Shown here: positions 1 to 9,416 of the stretch, piece by piece
How the letters are laid out: the number at the start of each line of letters is the position of its first letter
How positions within the stretch are numbered: the stretch's first letter is position 1
Source of the DNA: Rhodobacter sp. 24-YEA-8
GTDB taxonomy: Bacteria; Pseudomonadota; Alphaproteobacteria; Rhodobacterales; Rhodobacteraceae
Assembly (NCBI RefSeq): GCF_900105075.1
Contig: NZ_FNSK01000001.1
Coordinates: 2,741,001 to 2,805,000 of the forward strand
Direction of reading: 5' to 3'
DNA length: 64,000 nucleotides
Notes under the pieces: generated by a model
Told to the model about the DNA's origin: nothing
What the model saw: the letters and a program-made list of their open reading frames with translations, nothing else
Database searches by the model: none
Made by a program: the position numbers and the translations under genes

Positions 1-1415
1 GCGACCGCGCCCGGGTCTCGCTGGATTATTACAATATCCGCGAGAAGATGCGCGGCATCAACTATTTCGGCGTCTCGGCCGGGGCGGCCGTCACCGTGCT
101 GCCCGCGCCACGCGACGGGTCGAACACCCTCGCCGCGCCCTGGGCGTTCAACACCAATTCGACCGAGACCGTCCTCCTGCGCACCGAGATCGATCTGACG
201 GACAGCATCACTGCCTGGGCGGCTTATGGCCATAAATCGGGCGGCTATGACGCGCTGATCACCTCGAGCCAGATCACCAGCAATGCCGGCGCGCTTTCGG
301 TCAGCGGTGTGCGGTCGCAACGCCAGGGCAGCCAGGACTCCGGCGAGGCCGGGATCCGCGGCAGCTTTTTCACCGGATCGGTCGGCCATGACTGGGTCGT
401 GACCGCAACCAGCTACGATTCCTCCAACACCTTCAAGGACCGCCGTTTCGCGGTCGGCTCGGTCACCAGTATCGACAATCCCGACTGGGGTAACGCGCCG
501 GATCTGACCGCCTATAATGCCAGCGGCCCGACCTCGATCATGGATCTGAAACTGACCAGCCTCGGCCTGTCGGATACGCTGAAATTCATGGATGACCGGC
601 TGCAGGTGACGCTGGGTCTGCGCTATCAGACGGTGAAAAGCGCGAGCACCGCGATCAGCGCCACGGGCGTCCATACTCCGGGTGCACGCTACGATTCCAG
701 CAAGACCTCGCCCGCCATCGCCTTGGTCTGGAAGGCCAGCGATCAGCTGTCCTTCTACGGCAATTACATCGAGGGGCTGAGCGCCGGTCAGGCCGCGCCT
801 GCCACCGCCATGAATGCGGGCGAGGTGCTGCCACCCTATCAGACCAAACAGGTTGAGATCGGCGCGAAATGGGATCTGGGCCGCCTGACCACCACAGTCG
901 CACTGTTCCAGATCGAAAAGCCCAGCGCCTATCTTGATCCGGTGACGCTGATCTATGGCACCTTTGGCGAGCAGCGCAATCGCGGGATCGAGCTGAATGC
1001 GTTCGGCGAGGTCCAGAACGGGCTGCGGCTCATCGGAGGGGTATCTTACACCGACGCCAAGGTGACGAAAGCCAGCACCACGGCCACCACCGGCAAGACT
1101 GCGGCAGGCACGCCTGCGGTCATGGCCAAGCTTGGGGTGGAATATGACCTGCCCTCGCTTCCCGGCCTGACGCTGAACGCCAATGTGAACCATACCGGCA
1201 AGCGGTATGCCAATAATACAAACACGCTGTCGCTGCCTTCGTTCACCGTGCTCGATATCGGCGCGCGCTATGAGACCGAATTGCAGGGCAACCCGCTGAC
1301 GCTGCGCGCCACGGTGCAAAACGTCACAAACGAGGCCTATTGGGCCGGCGGCAGCCTCGCGGGCGGCTATGGCGCCCCGCGCACGGTGCTGTTGTCGGCC
1401 TCGGTCGATTTCTGA
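1..1415 (+). CDS. TonB-dependent siderophore receptor, C-terminal part (5' end outside window)
   Basis: Outer-membrane beta-barrel receptor that imports ferric siderophores using TonB energy. About 470 codons are visible. The reading frame is open from base 3, upstream of the first ATG at 48, so the plug domain and signal peptide lie outside the window. The visible part has alternating hydrophobic and polar strands, a TonB-receptor-like stretch near the end (VTNEAYWAGG), and a terminal Phe (SASVDF) as expected for BAM-dependent barrel insertion. It is followed on the same strand by two FecCD permeases, an ATPase and a binding protein, which fixes its role as the outer-membrane step of iron-chelate uptake. 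The exact siderophore cannot be told. Confidence 0.9.
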   Translation, partial: DRARVSLDYYNIREKMRGINYFGVSAGAAVTVLPAPRDGSNTLAAPWAFNTNSTETVLLRTEIDLTDSITAWAAYGHKSGGYDALITSSQITSNAGALSVSGVRSQRQGSQDSGEAGIRGSFFTGSVGHDWVVTATSYDSSNTFKDRRFAVGSVTSIDNPDWGNAPDLTAYNASGPTSIMDLKLTSLGLSDTLKFMDDRLQVTLGLRYQTVKSASTAISATGVHTPGARYDSSKTSPAIALVWKASDQLSFYGNYIEGLSAGQAAPATAMNAGEVLPPYQTKQVEIGAKWDLGRLTTTVALFQIEKPSAYLDPVTLIYGTFGEQRNRGIELNAFGEVQNGLRLIGGVSYTDAKVTKASTTATTGKTAAGTPAVMAKLGVEYDLPSLPGLTLNANVNHTGKRYANNTNTLSLPSFTVLDIGARYETELQGNPLTLRATVQNVTNEAYWAGGSLAGGYGAPRTVLLSASVDF

Positions 1416-1437
1416 CCGGAGCTGTGCTGACCCATCC

Positions 1438-1476
1438 GCCCCCGCAACCGCCTCCGGGCAGTGCGGGGGGCTTTCC
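1438..1476 (+). terminator. Hairpin after the receptor gene (terminator or attenuator)
   Basis: A nine-base arm (1438-1446) pairs with 1462-1471, with one extra G, and is followed by CTTTCC. It sits between the receptor stop and the first permease. It may lower expression of the ABC genes relative to the receptor. The T-run is short, so read-through is likely. Confidence 0.45.
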
Positions 1477-1502
1477 TCCCGTTCCCCCATCGGCCTGACC
1501 AG

Positions 1503-2447
1503 ATGACGCGCCTTGCGCTGCCCCTGATATTCCTTGCGCTCTGCCTCGCCTCCGTTCTGACCGGGGTGAGCCGCATGAGCCTCGCTTCCCTCTGGACCTT
1601 CGAGGCCGGGGCCTGGCTCACCCTGACCGCAAGCCGGCTGCCGCGTCTTGCGGCGGTGGTGCTCAGCGGCGCCGGGCTGGCGGTTTGTGGTATCATCCTT
1701 CAGCAGATCCTCAGAAACCGATTTGTCGAACCCGCCACCACCGGCGGGCTGGAAGCCGCGAAACTCGGGATCCTTGTCGCGATCACTCTGGTGCCGGGCC
1801 CTGGCCAGGTCAGTCGCATGGCACTGGCGATGGTGTTCTGCCTGGCCGCGAGCCTGATCTTCGTCGCAATCATCAGCCGCATCCGGTTCCGTGACACGGT
1901 TTTCGTGCCGGTTGCCGGCCTGATCTACGGCGCAGTGCTTGGGGCCATCGCCGAATTCTACGCCTGGTCGCATAACATCCTGCAAGACATGCAGGGCTGG
2001 ATGCTGGGCGACTTCTCGCGGATCGTGCAGGGAAATTACGAGATCATCTGGCTGATCCTGCCGGTCGTCCTGGTGACCTATGCCTTTGTCCGCCGCTTCA
2101 CCCTTCTGGGGATGGGCGAGGAAACGGCGACCAGCCTCGGCCTGAGCTATGGCGCGATGGTGGCGCTTGGCCTCGTACTGGTTTCGGCCACAGTGGCGGC
2201 GACAGTGATCGCTGCCGGAACCATTCCTTTTGTCGGGCTTGTGATCCCGAACCTCGTGCGGCTGACCCATGGCGACAATCTCGCACGGACCCTGCCGCTG
2301 GTTGCAACCGGCGGCGCCACATTGCTGCTGGCCTGCGACCTGATCGGGCGCGTGGTGATCTGGCCCTATGAAGTGCCGGTCGGACTGACCGTCGGCGGGA
2401 TCGGCGGGCTGATCTTTCTCGCTTTGATCCTTCGGAGGGGAAAATGA
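1503..2447 (+). CDS. Iron-siderophore ABC transporter permease (FecCD family), subunit 1
   Basis: Inner-membrane permease that moves iron chelate across the cytoplasmic membrane as a heterodimer with the next gene product. It is about 314 aa from the ATG at 1503, the usual FecCD length, with many hydrophobic segments. Family-typical stretches include the SRLPRLAAVVLSGAGLAVCG region near the N-terminus and GTIPFVGLVIPNLVR in the C-terminal half, the loop that contacts the ATPase. A GTG at 1461 is in frame, but it would add a non-membrane tail overlapping the hairpin, so 1503 is preferred. Order and style resemble the YclNOPQ/FatBCDE subgroup. Its stop overlaps the next start (ATGA). Confidence 0.88.
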   Translation: MTRLALPLIFLALCLASVLTGVSRMSLASLWTFEAGAWLTLTASRLPRLAAVVLSGAGLAVCGIILQQILRNRFVEPATTGGLEAAKLGILVAITLVPGPGQVSRMALAMVFCLAASLIFVAIISRIRFRDTVFVPVAGLIYGAVLGAIAEFYAWSHNILQDMQGWMLGDFSRIVQGNYEIIWLILPVVLVTYAFVRRFTLLGMGEETATSLGLSYGAMVALGLVLVSATVAATVIAAGTIPFVGLVIPNLVRLTHGDNLARTLPLVATGGATLLLACDLIGRVVIWPYEVPVGLTVGGIGGLIFLALILRRGK

Positions 2448-3385
2448 TCCGCCCCCTTGCGATCACCGCAGCGCTGATTGCTCTGGCGGCGCTTTATGTG
2501 GCTTTGGGGACGGGCCCTGATTTCGGCTATGTCATCCCGCGCCGCCTGATCAAACTGGCCGCAATGGTGACCGGCGGCGTCGCGGTTGCCCTGGCCTCGA
2601 TCACCTTCCAGACCCTTGCCGGCAATCGCATCCTGACCCCCGCCGTCATGGGCTATGAGGCGGTCTGTCTGATGATGCAGGCGCTGCTGGTTCTGATCCT
2701 CGGCACCGGGAGCCTGGTGCTCTGGGGGGGGCAGGGATCGATCCTGATCACGCTGGCGGCCATGCTGGCCTGGTCTTTCCTGCTGCATCACTGGCTGTTT
2801 CGCCGCGCGGGGGGCGATGTCTGGTTCCTGATGCTGGTGGGGATCGTGCTGACCATGGTGATTTCCACCTTCACCCAGTTCATCCAGCTGCGTATCAGCC
2901 CGGGCGAATTTGCGGTTTTTCAGGGGTTTGCCCAGGTCTCTTTCGAACGGGTGGATACCACGCGTCTGATCGTCTCCACCGGTGCCGTGACCCTTGTCGC
3001 GATGCTGATCTGGCGCCGGGTTCCGGTGCTGGATGTGATGGCTCTGGGCCGCGATCAGGCGATGTCTCTGGGCGTCGCCCACGCGCGCGAGACCCGCCAT
3101 CTTCTGGCGCTGATCGCGGTTCTGGTGGCGATATCCGTCAGCCTGATCGGCCCCACCGCGTTCATGGGGATCTTCGTTGCCAATGCCGCCCGCGCGATGG
3201 CGTCCGGTCCCGGCCACCGCCAGACGCTGCCGGTTGGTGCGGCTGTGGCCATCGGGCTTTTCCTGATGGCCGAGCTGGCAGCAGCGCAGGTCTTCGACCA
3301 CCGCACCACAGTCGGCATCCTGATCAACCTCACCTGCGGCGCCTGGTTCCTGCTTTTGATGCTGCGCCGCCGGAGCTTTGCATGA
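2444..3385 (+). CDS. Iron-siderophore ABC transporter permease (FecCD family), subunit 2
   Basis: Second FecCD-type permease, 313 aa, with multiple transmembrane helices beginning directly at the N-terminus. The motif GNRILTPAVMGYEA near residue 60 and GPTAFMGIFVANAARA in the second half match the YclO/FatC branch. It overlaps its neighbours by four bases at both ends, so it is translationally coupled to permease 1 and to the ATPase. It should act only as part of the inner-membrane heterodimer. Confidence 0.87.
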   Translation: MIRPLAITAALIALAALYVALGTGPDFGYVIPRRLIKLAAMVTGGVAVALASITFQTLAGNRILTPAVMGYEAVCLMMQALLVLILGTGSLVLWGGQGSILITLAAMLAWSFLLHHWLFRRAGGDVWFLMLVGIVLTMVISTFTQFIQLRISPGEFAVFQGFAQVSFERVDTTRLIVSTGAVTLVAMLIWRRVPVLDVMALGRDQAMSLGVAHARETRHLLALIAVLVAISVSLIGPTAFMGIFVANAARAMASGPGHRQTLPVGAAVAIGLFLMAELAAAQVFDHRTTVGILINLTCGAWFLLLMLRRRSFA

Positions 3386-4176
3386 GCCCGGACACCGCCA
3401 TGATCACCACCACTGACCTCTCGATGAAACATGGCAACCGCCTTGTGCTGTCAGGCCTGACGACAGCGTTCCCCCAGGGAAGGCTGAGTGCGATCATCGG
3501 CCCGAACGGCGCCGGGAAGTCGACGCTTCTGATGCTGATGGCCCGCCTCGCAAGTCCTTCCGGCGGCAGGGTCACCGTCGCGGGGCAGGATATCGCCACG
3601 ATCCCACCTGCAGCATTCGCCCGCCAGGTTGCGACCCTGCGCCAGTCGCCCGGCGTCGATCTGCGCCTGACGGTCGGGGATCTGGTCGCCTTTGGCCGCT
3701 TCCCCTATAGCCGGGGCCGCCTGGATGCCGCCGACCGCCGCGCGATTGACGACGCCATTGCGCGGCTCGCGCTCGACCCATTGCGCGACACGCTGATCGA
3801 CGAACTGAGCGGCGGCCAGCGCCAGATGGCTTTTCTCGCCATGACAATCGCCCAGGACACACCCTGCCTTTTGCTCGACGAGCCGCTGAACAATCTCGAT
3901 ATCCGCCATGCCGCCGGCATCATGCGCGCGCTGCGTGACCTTTGCGCGGATCGTGGCCGCAGCGTGATCGCGGTGGTCCATGACATCAATTTCGCCGCCA
4001 ACAGCGCCGACCATATCCTCGCCTTGAAATCCGGGCGGCTGCATTCCGCAGGCCCGGTCGATCAGGTCATCACCGAGCCCAATCTGCAAGACCTCTACGG
4101 TCTCGATTTCCGGATCCTGCCACGACCACAGGGACGGATCTGCGACTATTTCACCCCGAAAGGAGAACCGGCATGA
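3382..4176 (+). CDS. Iron-siderophore ABC transporter ATP-binding protein
   Basis: Cytoplasmic ATPase that powers the two upstream permeases, 264 aa. Walker A (GPNGAGKST) is at residues 40-48, the signature is ELSGGQRQM, Walker B is CLLLDEPLNNLD, and the switch histidine is in VVHDINFA. The C-terminal YGLDFRI region is typical of FepC/FecE-type ATPases. The start at 3382 overlaps the previous stop. A second in-frame ATG six codons later (MITTTDLS) is an equally reasonable start. It overlaps the binding-protein start by four bases. Confidence 0.92.
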   Translation: MSPDTAMITTTDLSMKHGNRLVLSGLTTAFPQGRLSAIIGPNGAGKSTLLMLMARLASPSGGRVTVAGQDIATIPPAAFARQVATLRQSPGVDLRLTVGDLVAFGRFPYSRGRLDAADRRAIDDAIARLALDPLRDTLIDELSGGQRQMAFLAMTIAQDTPCLLLDEPLNNLDIRHAAGIMRALRDLCADRGRSVIAVVHDINFAANSADHILALKSGRLHSAGPVDQVITEPNLQDLYGLDFRILPRPQGRICDYFTPKGEPA

Positions 4177-5129
4177 CCCGTTCCAATCCTCTCAGCCGCT
4201 GGCTTGTTCTGTTGGCTGCCAGCTGCCTGCTTGCGCCCTCCGCCGCACCCGCCGAAACGAAACCGCAAGTGGACTTGCCGGTAACGATCGAGCACGCGCT
4301 CGGGACCACCGTGATTGACAGCCGCCCGGACCGCGTTGTGGCCCTGGATATGAACGAGCTGGATTTCCTCGACCGGCTTGGCGTACCGGTGATTGGCACC
4401 GCCAAGGATTTCGTGCCGCATTTCCTTGCGAAGTACCGCGATGATCCTGCGGTGGCCGATATTGGCATGATCGTGCAGCCCAATGTCGAGAAGGTCCATG
4501 CCCTGCACCCCGATCTGATCCTGATGACCTCGCTCCAGGCCGCGCATTACCCCGAGATGAGCAGCTTTGCCCCGGTGATCCATTACGATGTCGATTACCG
4601 CGACAGCAGTTCGGGTCATATCCAGGTGGTCGGGGACCATTTCCTGACGCTGGCGCGGATCTTTGGCAAAGAGGATCTGGCAAAGGCTGAGATTGCCGCG
4701 CTGGAGGATAAGATCACCACGCTCCGCAGCCTGACCGAAGGCCGCCCGGAGCGCGCGCTGCTGGTCTTGCATAACAATGGCGGCTTTTCGGCCTTCGGAA
4801 TGAAATCGCGTTATGGCTTTGTTTTTGATGCCTTTGGGGTGAAGGCGGCAAATGAGGCGACCGAGACCGGGCTGCATGGCCAGCCCGTCACCAGCGAATT
4901 CATTCAGGCCACCAACCCCGATATTATCTATGTCATCGACCGCACCGCTGTGATGGAACACCGCCCGGTGCTGGATGCCGCCACCATCGAAAACCCGCTT
5001 TTGCGCGAGACCACGGCCTGGAAGGCGGGCAAGGTGATCTTTGTCGACCCCGAGGCCTGGTACACCACCGCTGCCAGCATCACCCCGCTTGAGATCATCA
5101 TCGACGATATCCGCAAGGGCTATGAGTAA
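4173..5129 (+). CDS. Periplasmic siderophore-binding protein
   Basis: Substrate-binding component of the iron-chelate ABC transporter, 318 aa. A signal peptide is visible (basic start, hydrophobic core, cleavage probably after APSAAPA near residue 27). The mature part has the Fe-B12 periplasmic-binding fold pattern: RPDRVVALDMNELDFLDRLG near residue 50, and VEKVHALHPDLILM. Length and order match YclQ/FatB/CeuE-like proteins. A cysteine lies in the hydrophobic core (ASC), but the lipobox is poor, so a soluble periplasmic form is more likely than a lipoprotein. Confidence 0.9.
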   Translation: MTRSNPLSRWLVLLAASCLLAPSAAPAETKPQVDLPVTIEHALGTTVIDSRPDRVVALDMNELDFLDRLGVPVIGTAKDFVPHFLAKYRDDPAVADIGMIVQPNVEKVHALHPDLILMTSLQAAHYPEMSSFAPVIHYDVDYRDSSSGHIQVVGDHFLTLARIFGKEDLAKAEIAALEDKITTLRSLTEGRPERALLVLHNNGGFSAFGMKSRYGFVFDAFGVKAANEATETGLHGQPVTSEFIQATNPDIIYVIDRTAVMEHRPVLDAATIENPLLRETTAWKAGKVIFVDPEAWYTTAASITPLEIIIDDIRKGYE

Positions 5130-5236
5130 CGGCCTGCCCCGCGCAGCCTGCGACCGGATGCATGTGGCCCTTGCCATGCGTTCCCCGGGCTGCAAAATCC
5201 CTGATGTCGCTTTCCCTGCGAAAAGGAACCGGTTCG

Positions 5237-6259
5237 ATGCTGCAAAAACCCGTCGCACAGGGCCTGTACGAAATCGTCCACTCCGCCCGCCAGGGCGCGG
5301 TATTTGTCGCCTCGGCCGGGGGGCGTGGCGAGGGCGGTCCGCCGGCGCAGATCCTGAAACTCGACCCAAACTCGCTGGAGCCACTGGTCCGGATCGCTCT
5401 GCCGGGCAAAGGCTTTGGCCTTGCGCTCGATGATACGTCGGACCGGCTTTACATCACAGACGCGACCGATGCCTCGGTCACCGTGGTCGATACCGCGACG
5501 GGCGCGGTGACGGGCCAGGTGCGGCTGGCAGAGAAGACAACCGATGACGAGGGGCGCGCAGGCTTTCCCTTCCATTGCCGTGAACTGGCACTGGATACGA
5601 TCGCGGGCAGGCTTTACGCGCCCTGTCATTCGATGCAGGACAGCGTACTTTGCGTGATCGACACGGCCCGGCTTGAGGTCGAAACCCGGCTGACCGGTTT
5701 CGGCTTTGTCGCGACCGGCATCGCGACTGACCCGTCGCGCCAGCGGCTCTTCATCTCGAATGCCGAGGGCCAGGTGATCACTGTCGCGACCGACTTGCCG
5801 CAGATCACCAGGACTGTGGCGACGCCGGGGGATCAGCTGATGAACATCGCGCTGGATCCGGTGGGGGGCAGGATTTTCGCGACCGATCAGGGGCATGAGT
5901 TCTTTGAAACCCTCTGGGCGCGGCACCTGCCGGGCTACAGCCGCAAGGGTTCTGGAAACCAGCTTCTGGTTCTCGACGCCGCGAGCGGCGCGGCGATCCG
6001 GCGGATCCCGACCGGCCCAGGCCCGCTTGCAGTGCTTTATGACCCGCGCCGGCAGCTGATCTGCGTCACCGAACGCAGCGGTGCGGCGGTCAGCCTGTTC
6101 GACAGCGAAAGCTATGCGCTGAAAGACCGGATCACGCTTGAGGGGCACCCGAACAGCCTCGCCCTCGATGACCGGAACGGCATTCTTTATGTGACTGCCA
6201 AACAGGGCGATACCGGTACAGCGGGTGCCCCCGACCTGGTGGCGCGCATCGCGCTGTAA
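5237..6259 (+). CDS. YncE-like beta-propeller protein
   Basis: Predicted seven-bladed beta-propeller, 340 aa. It is built of repeated units such as LALDDTSDRLYITDATDASVTVVDT and IATDPSRQRLFISNAEGQVITV, typical of the YncE/YVTN family. The ATG at 5237 is preceded by a good AAAGGA ribosome site; earlier in-frame starts add no domain. E. coli YncE is Fur-controlled and periplasmic. This copy has no recognisable signal peptide at any in-frame start, so its location is uncertain. It lies 107 bases after the siderophore-binding protein on the same strand, suggesting iron-responsive co-expression. Its biochemical role is unknown. Confidence 0.78.
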   Translation: MLQKPVAQGLYEIVHSARQGAVFVASAGGRGEGGPPAQILKLDPNSLEPLVRIALPGKGFGLALDDTSDRLYITDATDASVTVVDTATGAVTGQVRLAEKTTDDEGRAGFPFHCRELALDTIAGRLYAPCHSMQDSVLCVIDTARLEVETRLTGFGFVATGIATDPSRQRLFISNAEGQVITVATDLPQITRTVATPGDQLMNIALDPVGGRIFATDQGHEFFETLWARHLPGYSRKGSGNQLLVLDAASGAAIRRIPTGPGPLAVLYDPRRQLICVTERSGAAVSLFDSESYALKDRITLEGHPNSLALDDRNGILYVTAKQGDTGTAGAPDLVARIAL

Positions 6260-6327
6260 TTCCCCCTGCCCTTGCCCGCCCGGGTCTTCGCAGGCAAGAA
6301 AGGGCAAGGTTGCATGGGTTGGACAAG

Positions 6328-7491
6328 ATGGAACACGACATGGACGCCCTGGTGATCGGGGCCGGCCCCGCCGGGCTGATGGCGGCGGAGGAGCTGGCGC
6401 GGGCCGGGCGACGCGTGGTGATCTGCGAGGCCAGACCCAGCCCCGCGCGCAAATTCCTGATGGCGGGGAAATCCGGGCTGAACCTGACCAAGGACGAGCC
6501 GCTGGCCGCGTTCACCGCGCATTACAGCCCGCCCGACTGGCTGGCGCCGATGCTTGCCGCGTTCGGGCCGGACGAGGTGATGGAGTTCGCCCGCGGCCTT
6601 GGCCAGGAGGTGTTTACCGGCTCATCCGGCCGGGTGTTTCCGGTGGTGATGAAAGGATCGCCATTGCTGCGCGCATGGCTTGCACGGCTGGCATCCCTCG
6701 GGGCAGAGCTGAGCACCCGCTGGCGCTGGAGCGGGTTTGAGGGGGCCGCCTTTCGCTTTGACACATCAGGGGGCTGCCAGCTGCTGAGGCCCCGGGTGAC
6801 GGTGCTGGCTTTGGGCGGCGCGAGCTGGGCGCGGCTTGGGTCTGACGGCGCATGGACGCCCTGGCTGGCTGGCCGGGGTGTAGAGATTGCGCCCTGGCAG
6901 CCCGCGAATATGGGGCTTTCGGTCGCCTGGTCGGCCCATATGGAAAGTCATTTCGGGCAGCCGGTCAAAGGCGTGACACTGAGCGCCGGAGACCTGACCA
7001 GCCGGGGCGAATTCGTGGTCTCGGCGCGGGGCCTCGAAGGCGGCGGTCTCTATGCGCTGTCGCGCCCCTTGCGGGACGGCGCAGATCTTGTGCTGGACCT
7101 GCTGCCCGCGCTGTCAGAGGCTGAGATTGCGGCGCGGCTGGCAAAGATGCGGGCCGGCGAAACCCTGGTGAACCGGTTGCGCAAGCTGGGCCTTGCGCCG
7201 GTACTGGTGGCACTGGTGATGGAATTCGCGCGCGGGGCGCCGCTTGCCGCGCTGAAACGGCTGGTGATCCGCCATGACGGCCCGCGCCCGCTGGATGAGG
7301 CGATCTCGGTCGCGGGCGGCATCACACGATCCGCGTTGAGCCCGGATCTGGAACTGACCGCCCTGCCCGGCATCTTTGCCTGTGGCGAGATGCTGGACTG
7401 GGAGGCGCCGACCGGGGGCTATCTGCTGACCGGCTGTCTGGCGAGCGGCAGATGGGCCGGGCGGGCTGCGTCTCAGTTCGACGGCCGATAG
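6328..7491 (+). CDS. FAD-dependent flavoprotein (TIGR03862 / HI0933-YhiN-like)
   Basis: Predicted NAD(P)/FAD-dependent oxidoreductase of unknown substrate, about 387 aa. The N-terminal dinucleotide-binding motif GAGPAGLMAAEELARAG is followed by the family signature KFLMAGKSGLNLT near residue 45. The C-terminal GGITRSALSPDLEL and GCEMLDWEAPTGGYLLTGCL-like region binds FAD. The start could be the ATG at 6328 or the one four codons later at 6340. An upstream TTG at 6310 is less likely. It is a separate unit from the siderophore genes, with a 68-base gap, and converges on pheS. Related proteins are widespread but uncharacterised. Confidence 0.85.
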   Translation: MEHDMDALVIGAGPAGLMAAEELARAGRRVVICEARPSPARKFLMAGKSGLNLTKDEPLAAFTAHYSPPDWLAPMLAAFGPDEVMEFARGLGQEVFTGSSGRVFPVVMKGSPLLRAWLARLASLGAELSTRWRWSGFEGAAFRFDTSGGCQLLRPRVTVLALGGASWARLGSDGAWTPWLAGRGVEIAPWQPANMGLSVAWSAHMESHFGQPVKGVTLSAGDLTSRGEFVVSARGLEGGGLYALSRPLRDGADLVLDLLPALSEAEIAARLAKMRAGETLVNRLRKLGLAPVLVALVMEFARGAPLAALKRLVIRHDGPRPLDEAISVAGGITRSALSPDLELTALPGIFACGEMLDWEAPTGGYLLTGCLASGRWAGRAASQFDGR

Positions 7492-7660
7492 CGGGCCAGC
7501 GCGACCTCATTCGCGAAATCATTGATCTCGCTCGCCCTGACCTCCGCAATGCAGGATGCGGAGGACAGAGAAACAAACCGGTCAGAGGGCCTCAATCTGT
7601 GATTGTGCGGCGCTTTGCGGACACAATTCCGTGATCTGCCCCAAAGGGCAGACCAGACTG

Positions 7661-8740
7661 TCAGCGCGACAGGCCGCCCGGCAGGTTCGGCAGGTCAAGC
7701 GCGCCAAAGCCGTAATGTTTCAGCCAGCGCAGGTCGGATTCAAAGAAGGCGCGCAGGTCGGGGATGCCGTATTTCAGCATCGCGATGCGGTCGATTCCCA
7801 TGCCGAAGGCAAAGCCCTGCCATTTATCGGGGTCAATACCACCTGCCGCCAGCACTTTCGGGTGCATCATGCCGGAGCCGAGAATCTCCATCCATTTGTC
7901 GCCCTCGCCGATGCGGAGCTGACCGCCGACATTGGAATAGCGGATATCGACTTCGGCCGAAGGCTCGGTGAAGGGGAAATGCGAGGCGCGGAACCGCAGT
8001 TCCACCTTGTCCACCTCGAAAAAGGCGCGGCAGAATTCCTCGAGCACCCATTTCAGGTTGGCCATCGAGATGTCACGGTCGATGGCCATGCCCTCGACCT
8101 GGTGGAACATCGGCGTATGGGTCTGGTCCATATCCATGCGGTAGACGCGGCCCGGAGCGATGACGCGGATCGGCGCGCCCTGGTCAAGTGCTGCCCGGAT
8201 CTGCACGGGGCTGGTATGGGTGCGCAGCACATGCGGCGGGCGGTTGTCGCCTTCCGCGCGGTGCATGAAGAACGTGTCATGCTCCTGGCGCGCGGGGTGC
8301 TCCGGCGGGATGTTCAGCGCATCAAAATTATACCAGTCGCTTTCGACCTGCGGGCCTTCGGCGACCGAGAATCCCATATCGGCGAAAATCGCGGTCAGCT
8401 CGTCCATGACCTGGGAGACCGGGTGGATGGTGCCCTGACGGCGCGGGCGGCCCGGCAGCGTGACGTCAAGCCATTCGGATTTCAGCCGCTCATCCAGCGC
8501 CGCATCGGACAGCGCGGATTTGCGGGCGCGAAGGGCGGTGTCGATCTCGGTCTTCAGCTCGTTCAGATGCGCGCCGGCGGCCTTGCGTTCCTCCGGGTCC
8601 ATCTTGCCAAGACCCGCCATCAGCGCGGAAATCTCGCCCTTCTTGCCAAGCGCGGCAAGGCGCACCTCTTCCAGTGCGGCCTCGTCGGCGGCACCGGCCA
8701 CGGCTCCGATATATTTGCCACGGATGTCGGTCAGATCCAT
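7661..8740 (-). CDS. pheS: Phenylalanine--tRNA ligase alpha subunit
   Basis: Class II aminoacyl-tRNA synthetase subunit that, with PheT, charges tRNA-Phe. It is 359 aa from the start [10 protein letters not shown]; upstream codons only add a non-conserved tail. The N-terminal coiled coil (residues about 1-90) precedes the catalytic domain. That domain has the DTFFMH and HPARQEHD stretch, class II motif 2 around [16 protein letters not shown], and motif 3 [17 protein letters not shown]. It lies downstream of rpmI-rplT as in many bacteria, but a small periplasmic-protein gene intervenes and pheT is not in the 169 bases downstream, so pheT must be elsewhere. Confidence 0.96.
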   Translation of the reverse strand: MDLTDIRGKYIGAVAGAADEAALEEVRLAALGKKGEISALMAGLGKMDPEERKAAGAHLNELKTEIDTALRARKSALSDAALDERLKSEWLDVTLPGRPRRQGTIHPVSQVMDELTAIFADMGFSVAEGPQVESDWYNFDALNIPPEHPARQEHDTFFMHRAEGDNRPPHVLRTHTSPVQIRAALDQGAPIRVIAPGRVYRMDMDQTHTPMFHQVEGMAIDRDISMANLKWVLEEFCRAFFEVDKVELRFRASHFPFTEPSAEVDIRYSNVGGQLRIGEGDKWMEILGSGMMHPKVLAAGGIDPDKWQGFAFGMGIDRIAMLKYGIPDLRAFFESDLRWLKHYGFGALDLPNLPGGLSR

Positions 8741-8856
8741 CGGAGCCCCCGGGTTGAGATAAGGCTGAATTGCGGCTCTGGGACTAGCCGGGCGGGGCCG
8801 CGATTGCAAGGGTCGCAGGGGCCGGGATTTGACGCCCAAAAGGTGTTGCGACGCGC

Positions 8857-9255
8857 TCAGTCACCATAGGGTGGCGGCAGTTCGGAGGACGGGCAGAAGC
8901 TGTAGTCCAGATCCATCAGCCCGTCGAAGATATGAAACGCCTGCTGGTCGCGGATCTCGATCACGCCTTCATTCAGGCTTTCAAGGCCGGTCTCCGCCTC
9001 GGCGCAGGTCACGGCATAGCTGTAGCGTGCATCGCCCTCAGAGGTGAGGCCTTCGAAACTGCACATCCCATAGCGATTGTTGAAACCGCCCGCATGAAGG
9101 TAGATCAGCGTCGCGTCATTGCCGCTGCCACATTCTTCTCCGGCCTCGACATAATAGCCCTCCTGCAGCGGCAGCCCCTCCGCAGCCAGGGCAGGGATAG
9201 CCAGAAGCGGGCCGAGCAATGCGGCGGCGATGGCTGGGACAAAGCGGTGAGTCAT
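8857..9255 (-). CDS. Small periplasmic protein of unknown function
   Basis: Predicted exported protein of 132 aa. A clear signal peptide (MTHRF followed by an Ala/Leu-rich core ending PALAAEG) occupies residues 1-25. The mature part is acidic with several cysteines (EECGSG, MCSFEG, VTCAEAE, DYSFCPS) that could form disulfides. The start is supported by a GAAGGAAG ribosome site. I do not recognise a known domain. It sits between rplT and pheS on the same strand, but the terminator after rplT suggests its own promoter. Confidence 0.75.
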   Translation of the reverse strand: MTHRFVPAIAAALLGPLLAIPALAAEGLPLQEGYYVEAGEECGSGNDATLIYLHAGGFNNRYGMCSFEGLTSEGDARYSYAVTCAEAETGLESLNEGVIEIRDQQAFHIFDGLMDLDYSFCPSSELPPPYGD

Positions 9256-9356
9256 CTGTTCTTCCTTCGAAAACTGTCGCTCCATCCCTGGCTATGGAAG
9301 GGTACAAAGACAAATGACATTGCCCGTCATGGAGCATCAGCGGCAGGAAACGGCGC

Positions 9357-9389
9357 AAAAGAAAACCCGCGCAAAAGCGCGGGTTTCCG
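9357..9389 (-). terminator. Rho-independent terminator after rplT
   Basis: A perfect 10-bp stem (9363-9372 with 9377-9386) with a four-base loop is followed on the minus strand by TTTTCTTTT. It lies 28-60 bases after the rplT stop and should end the rpmI-rplT transcript. Confidence 0.85.
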
Positions 9390-9416
9390 GATCGTTTCGC
9401 GTGTCGTCAGGCCGGA

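Noticed and set aside
7492..7660. pheT immediately downstream of pheS
   Set aside because: Only 169 bases separate pheS from the convergent flavoprotein gene; the ~800-residue PheT cannot be present here.
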